A stretch of 64,000 bases of DNA from Hoeflea_A sp963921345 (GTDB lineage: Bacteria > Pseudomonadota > Alphaproteobacteria > Rhizobiales > Rhizobiaceae). Location of the stretch: NCBI GenBank assembly GCA_963921345.3, contig CAWUFE020000002.1, positions 806,001 through 870,000 on the forward strand, written 5' to 3'. How positions within the stretch are numbered: the first letter of the stretch is position 1; the number at the start of each line of letters is the position of its first letter. The translations under genes were made by a program, and so were the position numbers. Under the pieces are notes generated by a model. It worked only from the letters and a program-made list of their open reading frames with translations. It did not search any database and was not told the DNA's origin. Below are positions 15,326 through 22,094 of this stretch, piece after piece.

Positions 15326-16321
15326 ATGCGTGAAATCACCCTGTCACAGGCGGTCAACGAGGCCATTGCCGAGGAAATGCGGCGCGACGAAACCGTCTTC
15401 CTGCTGGGCGAGGATGTGGCCGAGGCGGGCACGCCGTTCAAGGTTCTGTCCGGCCTCGTCGAGGAGTTCGGCACCCAGCGGATTCTCGACACGCCGATCT
15501 CCGAACCCGGCTTCATGGGCATCGCCGTCGGCGCTGCCATGACAGGCTTGCGGCCGGTCGTCGATCTGATGTTCGGCGACTTCATCTTCCTGGTCATGGA
15601 CCAGCTGTGCAACCAGGCGGCCAAGACCCACTACATGTCCGGCGGCAAGCTGAACGTTCCGATGGTGTTGCGAACCAATCTGGGCGCAACCCGCCGCTCC
15701 GCTGCCCAGCACAGCCAGAGCCTGCATGCGCTGGTTGCCCATATTCCCGGATTGAAGGTCGCCCTGCCCTCCAGCGCCTATGAGGCCAAGGGGCTGATGA
15801 AGACCGCCATCCGCGACAACAACCCGGTGGTGATTTTCGAAGACAAGCTGATGTATCAGGACAAGGCGCCGGTCCCGGAGGACGAGTATCTGATCCCCTT
15901 CGGCGAGGCCCATGTGCTGCGTGAGGGGCACGACATCACGCTGGTTGCCACCTCCTCCATGGTCCAGGTTGCACAAGGTGCCGCGGATCTGCTGGCGCCG
16001 CAGAACATCTCCGCCGAAGTCGTCGATCCGCGCACCATCGTTCCCCTGGATGAAGTCACGATCCTCAACTCGGTGAAGAAAACCAGCCGCGTCATGATCA
16101 TTGACGAAGGTCACCAAAGCTACGGCGTGACTGCGGAAATCGCTGCGCGGGTCTCCGAAAGAGCTTTCTATCACCTCGATGCACCGGTGCTACGCATGGG
16201 CGCTATGGATGTCCCGGTCCCGTTTTCGCCGGCCCTGGAGGATCTGACCGTTCCGACTCCCGAGGCGGTTGCCGAGCGCGCCGCCGCGGCGGTTCGCGGG
16301 GAGCTTTTCCATGCCGCATGA
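15326..16321 (+). CDS. Thiamine-dependent dehydrogenase E1 component, beta subunit
   Basis: The 331-residue protein begins MREITLSQAVNEAI and shows the beta-subunit hallmarks FLLGEDVAEAGTPFK, DTPISEPGFMGIAVG, GATRRSAAQHSQSLH (active-site histidines) and EVVDPRTIVPLD. A TTG at 15308 would add six residues, but the ATG at 15326 fits the family start. It follows the alpha-subunit stop by 14 nt, and its 3' end overlaps the E2-like gene by 11 bp. Confidence 0.92.
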   Translation: MREITLSQAVNEAIAEEMRRDETVFLLGEDVAEAGTPFKVLSGLVEEFGTQRILDTPISEPGFMGIAVGAAMTGLRPVVDLMFGDFIFLVMDQLCNQAAKTHYMSGGKLNVPMVLRTNLGATRRSAAQHSQSLHALVAHIPGLKVALPSSAYEAKGLMKTAIRDNNPVVIFEDKLMYQDKAPVPEDEYLIPFGEAHVLREGHDITLVATSSMVQVAQGAADLLAPQNISAEVVDPRTIVPLDEVTILNSVKKTSRVMIIDEGHQSYGVTAEIAARVSERAFYHLDAPVLRMGAMDVPVPFSPALEDLTVPTPEAVAERAAAAVRGELFHAA

Positions 16322-17336
16322 GGTCACCATGCCGCAACTGGGCATGGCCCAGGACACGGGGCTGGTCGTGTCATGGGCGAAAGCGCTGGGCGATCCCGTC
16401 AAAACCGGCGATGTGCTGATGGAGGTGGAAACCGACAAAAGCACGATGGAACTGGAAGCGGCCCATGACGGATACCTGGCCGAAATCCGCGCGGCGGTGG
16501 GCGAGGCCGTGCCGGTCGGAGAGATCATCGCCGTCATTTCCGAAAGCACGGATGACATCGTTGCAGCCGGCGCCGGCCCGGTAGTGCCCGAGACCGGCGG
16601 GAACGGCTCTGCGACTGTGCCGGAACCGGCGCCGCCAACCTCGCAAATCGCAATGGAGCCGGGCACGGCCACGGTGCGCTCCGCGGCGTCGGCCCCGTCC
16701 GACCGAATCCTGGCTTCCGCCAAAGCCAAATACATGGCCGCTCAACGCGGCATCGACCTGCGGGCGCTCGTTCGCCGCGGCGCCGCTCAACCGATCCATG
16801 TCGCCGATCTCGAGCAGCCGAACGACATCGCTGCACTCGGTGCTTCTCCCGGCACGCTGTCGGCTTTGGTCGACCGCCGACCCATGGAGGAGTTCGTCGC
16901 ATGGACATCCGAAATCGCTGGGCGGTCCATCGCGGAAAGCACCGTCTGGCTCAATTTCGCAACACGGGTGCTGCGCAACGCAACCGGCCTTGCGCCGGCC
17001 GACGGAATCCTGTGCGAGTACGCCCGATACGGATCGGAGAATCAGGCGTTCTTTTCGGTCGACGCCGACCGCGTGGTTTTGAGCTGCCTGCGAACGACGA
17101 ATGACATCGCGCGGGTTGCAGACCTCAAGGTCCTCGATCTATCCCCGACCAGAGTGTCGGACTACCGGCCGGCCGGGAGCCATGCCGCACCGACAATCGT
17201 TCTTGGCTCCGCTGCTGAGGGCCATTTCTCCGTGAGCCTGCATTTCCGAGAGGAGCAGTTGCCCCTGGAAACGGCCATCGCCATGCTGGACGACCTTGCC
17301 AGACACGTCGCCGAGCCGATGAAGAACCTGCTTTGA
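16311..17336 (+). CDS. E2-like lipoyl protein with degenerate acyltransferase domain
   Basis: This 341-residue protein starts with a lipoyl domain (residues 1-80; lipoyl lysine K43 in ETDKST), a Pro/Ala linker and a short E1/E3-binding-like segment (ASAKAKYMAAQRGIDL, ~residues 130-145). The C-terminal ~170 residues correspond to the E2 catalytic domain but are shortened. Where E2 enzymes have the DHRxxDG catalytic histidine motif near the C-terminus, this protein reads LHFREEQLPLETA before the conserved tail AMLDDLARHVAEP. It therefore likely carries acyl groups without ordinary acyltransferase chemistry, or uses another residue. No dihydrolipoamide dehydrogenase gene is nearby. Confidence 0.8.
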   Translation: MPHEVTMPQLGMAQDTGLVVSWAKALGDPVKTGDVLMEVETDKSTMELEAAHDGYLAEIRAAVGEAVPVGEIIAVISESTDDIVAAGAGPVVPETGGNGSATVPEPAPPTSQIAMEPGTATVRSAASAPSDRILASAKAKYMAAQRGIDLRALVRRGAAQPIHVADLEQPNDIAALGASPGTLSALVDRRPMEEFVAWTSEIAGRSIAESTVWLNFATRVLRNATGLAPADGILCEYARYGSENQAFFSVDADRVVLSCLRTTNDIARVADLKVLDLSPTRVSDYRPAGSHAAPTIVLGSAAEGHFSVSLHFREEQLPLETAIAMLDDLARHVAEPMKNLL

Positions 17337-17550
17337 ATAGGCGAGCGGGTTCTCCATTTTCCACACACCCGCCTTGAACTCGACTTCTTTCACCAATATG
17401 TCGTGCGCGTAACGTAGCGTGAGCTGATCGCTCACAGTCCGGCAGACAGAGCTTTGCGGGTATACGGTCCAGTCCAACTGGCTTTCCGGCACACCCACGG
17501 CTTTGCGGGCGTGAACCGCCGGTCGCAGCCGCAACCGGAAAGCCGATCGA
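17337..17550. other. Intergenic segment with no assignable gene
   Basis: This 214-bp stretch separates the E2-like gene from the desaturase. The minus strand is open across it (frame 17139-17615) and reads protein-like (SQLDWTVYPQSSVCRTV, then AHDILVKEVEFKAGVWKME), but the frame simply continues antisense through both neighbours and I recognise no family. It may be the remnant of a deleted gene. A GGAAAG ribosome-binding site for the desaturase lies at 17537-17542. Confidence 0.3.
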
Positions 17551-18321
17551 TTGTCGAACAGCACCGCTTCCAATTCCGCCCCCGAGGCGCATGACGCGCG
17601 CGCCTGGGCGCGCATTCTTGCCGACTACAACGAACCCAGCAACGGGCGTGGCCTGCTGGAGTTCCTAATCTCGCTGGTGCCGTTCGTGGCTCTCTGGGCC
17701 CTTGCAGCCGGACTGATCGCGCACGGCTACTGGATCGGGCTGGCACTGACGCTGCCGGCCGCCGGATTTCTGGTCCGGCTGTTCATGATCCAGCACGATT
17801 GCGGCCACGGCGCCTTCTTCCGCCACAAGAGGGCGAACAACTGGACGGGGCGCTTCATCGGCATCCTGACCTTCACGCCATACAGCTTCTGGCAGCGCTG
17901 CCATGCCCTGCACCATGCCGGCTCGGGCTGCCTCGACCATCGCGGCTTTGGCGAAATCGATACCCTCACCGTCAGCGAATACCGCTCAAGGTCGGCTTGG
18001 GAGCGGATCAAATACCGCCTGTACCGGCACCCGCTGGTCATGTTCGGGATCGGTCCGACCTACCTGTTCCTGTTCGACCATCGCCTGCCCGTCGGCATGA
18101 TGCGCCGCGGCTGGCAGCCCTGGGCGAGCACCATGGGCACGAATGTCGCCATCGCGCTCGTCGCAGCCGGCGTGATCTGGCTTGTCGGCTTCAAGCTCTT
18201 CCTGATCGTGCAACTGCCGATCACCGTGCTTGGCGCCACGATCGGCGTCTGGCTGTTCTTCGTTCAGCACCAGTTCGAACAGACCTCCTGGGACCGTTTG
18301 CCCGAATGGAAACGCCAGTAG
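17551..18321 (+). CDS. Fatty acid desaturase, truncated by an amber stop
   Basis: The first 256 residues of a DesA/omega-3-type membrane desaturase are encoded here. Histidine box 1 is HDCGHG, box 2 is HALHH, and several transmembrane segments flank them (LVPFVALWALAAGLIAHGYW and others). The start is TTG at 17551 with GGAAAG 8 nt upstream. The frame ends at TAG 18319-18321, before histidine box 3, so this product lacks an iron ligand set and should be inactive. The same frame continues downstream with the missing box. It stands alone on the plus strand, convergent with the GMC gene. Confidence 0.85.
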   Translation: MSNSTASNSAPEAHDARAWARILADYNEPSNGRGLLEFLISLVPFVALWALAAGLIAHGYWIGLALTLPAAGFLVRLFMIQHDCGHGAFFRHKRANNWTGRFIGILTFTPYSFWQRCHALHHAGSGCLDHRGFGEIDTLTVSEYRSRSAWERIKYRLYRHPLVMFGIGPTYLFLFDHRLPVGMMRRGWQPWASTMGTNVAIALVAAGVIWLVGFKLFLIVQLPITVLGATIGVWLFFVQHQFEQTSWDRLPEWKRQ

Positions 18322-18582
18322 GCGGCACTGCATGGCAGCTCGCACTACGACCTGCCGGCGCCCTTGCGCTGGTTCACCGCAAACATCGGCGTCCACCATG
18401 TCCATCACCTGTGCAGCCGGATCCCCTTTTACCGGCTTCAGAAGGTGCTGCGAAACCATCCGGAGCTGCGGGACATCAACCGCATGACTCTGTCCGACAG
18501 CCTGCGAACCGTTCGCCTCGCCCTCTGGGACGAAAACCACAACCGGATGGTGTCTTTCCGGGAAGCACGTCTGACCGCCTGA
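18322..18582 (+). pseudogene. In-frame 3' remnant of the fatty acid desaturase
   Basis: Immediately after the TAG the frame reads AALHGSSHYDLP, RWFTANIGVHHVHHLCSRIP and RLALWDENHNRMVSF, which is the standard desaturase C-terminus including histidine box 3 (HHVHH). With the upstream part it gives a normal length of about 343 residues. Desaturases of this group, as I recall them, have an acidic or similar residue where the stop sits, so one base change (GAG to TAG) would explain the break. Sequencing error is an alternative. Confidence 0.8.
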
Positions 18583-18591
18583 CGCGCCCAG

Positions 18592-20202
18592 TCAGCCGTC
18601 GCAAATCATCCTTGCTCCCTTTTCGGCGATCATCAGCGTCGCCGCATTGGTGTTGGCCGAGGTGATCTTCGGCATCACCGAAGCGTCGATGACACGCAGG
18701 CCGTCGACGCCGCGAACCCTGAGCGACGGATCGACCACCGACCGGTCGTCGCTGCCCATGCGGCAGGTGCCGACGCAGTGGAAGACGGTCCCGCCGGTGT
18801 GGCGCACCGCGTCCCATATCTCGTTTTCGCTGCGAACAGCGGCGCCGGGAATGACCTCTTCCTCCCACAACCCGCGAAACGACGGCTGGTCATGGATTTC
18901 GCGCAAGATCCTGACGCCGTCGACGATCGTCTTTCGGTCGATATCGCGGTCGAAATAGTTCGGCGTGATGGCAGGCTGTTCGGCCGGGTCGGCCGATCGT
19001 ATGCGCACATGGCCGCGGCTTTCGGGATGGCATTGCCAGGCCGAGGCGGTGAAACCGGAGTAGCGATGCAGAGGCTTTCCCGGCTTGTCGGCCGACAACG
19101 GCATGACGTTGAACTGCACGTCCGGCCGGCCGCCATGGGCGAAGCGGGTGCAGGCGGCTCCGCCGACCTGGCCCGCCCCGACGGTCAGTGGTCCAGATCC
19201 GTCGAACAGCCAGCGCAGACCCATCCCGGCAAGCTTCAGCGGATTGCGCACATCGTCATTGAGCGAACGGGATTCCTTCAGACGCAGGATCGCTCGTATC
19301 TGGTAATGGTCCTGCAGATTGTCGCCGACCTCAGGGGCATCGACCGCTACCGGGATGCCGTGGGCCTGCAACAGCGCCGCCGGCCCGATGCCGGACAGCT
19401 GAAGAAGCTGGGGCGACTGGAGGGCGCCCGCTGCCAGAACCACTTCGCCACGCGCATGCGTTCGGAACCGCTGGCCGGCCTTCGACCATTCCACACCGGT
19501 GGCGCGTCCGTTCTCGATCACGACCCGATTGACCAGAGCGTCCGTCACCAGGGTCAGATTGGGACGGCGAAGGGCCGGATGCAGGAAGCGCGTCGCGGCA
19601 CTCGCCCGCCAGCGACCGGTGATGCTCAGTTGATAGGCACCAACGCCATAAGTCGATTCGCCGTTGAAATCGGCATTGAACGGAAGCCCGTATTCCTGTG
19701 CGGCCTGCAGCCACGCCCGGCACCAGGGATGATCGTTGCGCAAGGCGGACACGGTCATTTCACCGTCTCCGCCGCGCAGAGGCGAAGCGCCGCCCTGCCA
19801 GCTTTCCAGCGCCTTGAAATGCGGCAACACGTCGTCATGGCTCCAACCGGCCGCACCGAGCTGGCTCCAGTCGTCGAAATCGTCGCACTGGCCGCGAATG
19901 AAGATGAGCCCGTTGATCGAACTGGATCCGCCGACGATCCGGCCGCGCGGCCAGTCGATGCCGCGATGGCCGTCGCCCTCGCCCGGTTCGGTCCGAAAGA
20001 TCCGCGAAAACCGCTCGTCATAAACCGTCTTGAAATAGCCGACCGGGAGCTTCAGCCAGAAGTGCCGGTCCATCGGCCCGGCTTCCAGGACCAGGACCTG
20101 ACAATCCGGGTCGGCGGAGAGTCGGTTGGCCAGCACCGAGCCGGCCGACCCCGAGCCGACGACGATGTAGTCATACGCCTCGTCTGCCGGGCGCCGGGAC
20201 AC
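18592..20202 (-). CDS. GMC-family FAD-dependent oxidoreductase (choline dehydrogenase-like)
   Basis: This 536-residue flavoprotein shows the ADP-binding motif VVGSGSAGSVLANRL, the GMC signature GRIVGGSSSINGL, a second signature in AGALQSPQLLQLSGIGP and the active-site histidine near HCVGTCRMG, with the conserved terminal SANTNAATLMIAEK. It oxidises an alcohol or polyol with FAD. I place the start at GTG 20202, directly after the denD stop (TAGGGTG), because the recognisable N-terminus begins there. It is translationally coupled to the epimerase-family gene upstream. Confidence 0.9.
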   Translation of the reverse strand: MSRRPADEAYDYIVVGSGSAGSVLANRLSADPDCQVLVLEAGPMDRHFWLKLPVGYFKTVYDERFSRIFRTEPGEGDGHRGIDWPRGRIVGGSSSINGLIFIRGQCDDFDDWSQLGAAGWSHDDVLPHFKALESWQGGASPLRGGDGEMTVSALRNDHPWCRAWLQAAQEYGLPFNADFNGESTYGVGAYQLSITGRWRASAATRFLHPALRRPNLTLVTDALVNRVVIENGRATGVEWSKAGQRFRTHARGEVVLAAGALQSPQLLQLSGIGPAALLQAHGIPVAVDAPEVGDNLQDHYQIRAILRLKESRSLNDDVRNPLKLAGMGLRWLFDGSGPLTVGAGQVGGAACTRFAHGGRPDVQFNVMPLSADKPGKPLHRYSGFTASAWQCHPESRGHVRIRSADPAEQPAITPNYFDRDIDRKTIVDGVRILREIHDQPSFRGLWEEEVIPGAAVRSENEIWDAVRHTGGTVFHCVGTCRMGSDDRSVVDPSLRVRGVDGLRVIDASVMPKITSANTNAATLMIAEKGARMICDG

Positions 20203-20203
20203 C

Positions 20204-21175
20204 CTAACCGAGCCTGCCGCCCAGTTCGTTGTCGATGTGGCGATGAATGATCTCGTCGATCGACGACTCGGCCACAAACCCGAGCTCCGTCGCGCGCCGC
20301 GCATCGAAGCTGCGTGGCCAGCCCCCGACGATCTGGATGATCGCTTCGTCCGGCTCCTCGCGGATCAGGGCCGCCCGGTCGGCGCCGGCAACCCGCGCCA
20401 GCGCCTCGATCATCTCGCCGACCGTGGCCGCCACGCCGGGCATGGTCAGGGCGCGCCTGTCGCCGACGCGGCCGAGGTCGAGGGTGGCCGCGTGCACCAG
20501 AAAGCCGACGGCCGCTTGCGGGCTCACCATCCAGTGCCGCACCGAGCGCGATACCGGGAGCACGGCTTCCTCGCCGGCGAGCGGTTCGCGCAGAATGCCG
20601 GAAAAGAACCCGGAGGCCGCCTTGTTGGGTTTGCCCGGCCGAATGACGACCGTGGGCAGGCGAATGGCGATCCCGTCGAAAATCCCCTTGCGGCTGTAGT
20701 CCATCAGCAGCAATTCGCTGCAGGCTTTCTGCACCCCGTAGGAGGTCAGCGGCGCGCACAGATAATCGTCGCCGATGGGATCGGGCAATGGCGCGCCGAA
20801 AACGGCGACGGAGGAGGTGAAGACCACCCGTGGCCGATAATGGTGCCGCCGGATCGCCTCGAACAGGAGACGTGTCCCATCCAGATTGGCGCTGTAGCCC
20901 TTGTCGAAATCGACCTCCGCCTCCCCCGACACCACGGCAGCCAGATGGAAGATGACGTCCGGCTTGTGCAGCAACAGCTTCTCGACCTGATCTGGATCGG
21001 CAAGATCGCCCGAGCGGGTCGACACCGGCCAGCGCGCATCGGGACGATCGGGCTCGACGATATCGAACAGCGTCATCGCGGTTATGGCATCGCCGCCGAG
21101 GGCCGCGTCCGAACAAAGCCTGTCGACCAGTTTGCGCCCGACCATGCCGGCGGCGCCCAGAACAAGAACATGCAT
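20204..21175 (-). CDS. denD: D-erythronate dehydrogenase (DenD), NAD-dependent epimerase/dehydratase family
   Basis: The 323-residue protein is an extended SDR: GAAGMVGRKL at the N-terminus, FHLAAVVSGEAEVDFDKGY, FTSSVAVFGAPLPD, catalytic Y-G-V-Q-K and RLPTVVIRPGKPNKAASGFFS. These strings are characteristic of DenD, which oxidises D-erythronate to 2-oxo-tetronate in four-carbon sugar acid catabolism. The usual partners (OtnK kinase, OtnC aldolase, OtnI isomerase) are absent, so the pathway would have to be completed elsewhere, or the enzyme acts on a related acid. It is the first gene of a two-gene leftward unit with the GMC oxidoreductase. Confidence 0.85.
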   Translation of the reverse strand: MHVLVLGAAGMVGRKLVDRLCSDAALGGDAITAMTLFDIVEPDRPDARWPVSTRSGDLADPDQVEKLLLHKPDVIFHLAAVVSGEAEVDFDKGYSANLDGTRLLFEAIRRHHYRPRVVFTSSVAVFGAPLPDPIGDDYLCAPLTSYGVQKACSELLLMDYSRKGIFDGIAIRLPTVVIRPGKPNKAASGFFSGILREPLAGEEAVLPVSRSVRHWMVSPQAAVGFLVHAATLDLGRVGDRRALTMPGVAATVGEMIEALARVAGADRAALIREEPDEAIIQIVGGWPRSFDARRATELGFVAESSIDEIIHRHIDNELGGRLG

Positions 21176-21317
21176 GAAGATTCCCTCGGCTTGTCGTGCG
21201 AATAACCCGCATCCTATACACCGATGCGATGACAGCAACATCCCGCCGCAGCTCGATCACAGGATCGCCACGGCGATGTGATTTGCCGCCCCGGGCTGTG
21301 CAGACTAGCATCCCCTC

Positions 21318-21854
21318 ATGAGCCCGATCCGCACATTCGCCGCAGCGCTGCTGCTTGCTCTCGTGGCCTTGCCCGCCGCAGCATCCGAACAGGCGGGCTG
21401 GTCGCAGTTGCGCAAATTGGTGGCTGAAGCGGCGCCGGTCGAAGGGTCGATCGTGTCACCCGTGCCGGAAGGCGGACCGGTGGTCGTGACGTTCTTCGCT
21501 TCCTGGTGCCCTCCCTGCACCGACGAGTTCGGCCATCTGAACGCCCTTGCCGAAGGCGAATATCTCGACGGCGCATCGATCGTCGCCATCAACCTCTTCG
21601 AGGATTTCGGCGGCAAGAAAAACCCGGCTCGCATGGCCCGCTTCATCAAGCAGACTCAACCGCAGTTCCCGCTGATCGCCGGTAACGAGGAGATGCGCAT
21701 CGCCTTCGGAAACATCACCCGCATCCCGACCGTCGTCGTCTACGATCGATCCGGCGAAGAAGTTTGGCGATTTGTTCACGAACGCAACGCTACAAAGACC
21801 CACGTCACGCTCGACGAGTTGCGCCAGGCTTTGCAGAAAGCAAACTCACAGTAA
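21318..21854 (+). CDS. TlpA/thioredoxin-like periplasmic protein
   Basis: This 178-residue protein has a signal peptide (residues 1-23, ending LPAAAS) and a thioredoxin fold with W-C-P-P-C (C64, C67) after VVVTFFAS and the cis-proline in RIPTVVVYD. It is expected to reduce or shuffle thiols in the periplasm or as a membrane-tethered protein. No cytochrome maturation genes lie nearby, so the partner is unknown. It is divergent from denD and followed by the chemoreceptor after 240 bp. Confidence 0.87.
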   Translation: MSPIRTFAAALLLALVALPAAASEQAGWSQLRKLVAEAAPVEGSIVSPVPEGGPVVVTFFASWCPPCTDEFGHLNALAEGEYLDGASIVAINLFEDFGGKKNPARMARFIKQTQPQFPLIAGNEEMRIAFGNITRIPTVVVYDRSGEEVWRFVHERNATKTHVTLDELRQALQKANSQ

Positions 21855-22094
21855 CCTCTGCGAGTAGCTCGCGCTGTATTTAAACTCCTGGTTAAAAACA
21901 GGTGTGATCTAGCAGGTTTTTGCGGGTTTTTTTGTCAAACTTCGGTCTTCGCCTTAACCGGATGTTCACGCTGGTAAACAACCATCGATTTCACACCTGA
22001 AAGTCGAAACCGCTCACAATTTCGACCGCATGACGCAGTTTTTCGGGGCGCCGCTCAGGCATGAGAATGCGAAAAACCCGCGAAAGACTGCCCA
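21855..22094. other. AT-rich intergenic region before the chemoreceptor gene
   Basis: The 240-bp gap is clearly more AT-rich than its surroundings and contains T runs at about 21916-21933 and a small hairpin GCGAG-TAG-CTCGC at 21860-21872 just after the thioredoxin-like gene. It should hold the chemoreceptor promoter; I cannot identify a convincing -35/-10 pair. Confidence 0.35.

Noticed and set aside
12761..18321. Recoding of TAG (pyrrolysine or suppressor tRNA) to explain two interrupted genes
   Set aside because: TAG is the ordinary terminator of many intact genes here (for example at 2461-2463, 4263-4265, 5015-5017, 7378-7380 and 24477-24479), so general reassignment is unlikely; mutation or error is simpler.
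20881..20889. CCAGATTGG, similar to the fusion-regulator operator core
   Set aside because: It encodes conserved A-N-L-D codons of denD on the minus strand and lacks the palindromic flanks. The same applies to a copy at 46809-46817 in the sulfatase-like gene.
21900..21935. T-rich stretch as a rho-independent terminator
   Set aside because: No stable stem directly precedes the T runs; only weak 4-5 bp hairpins are nearby.
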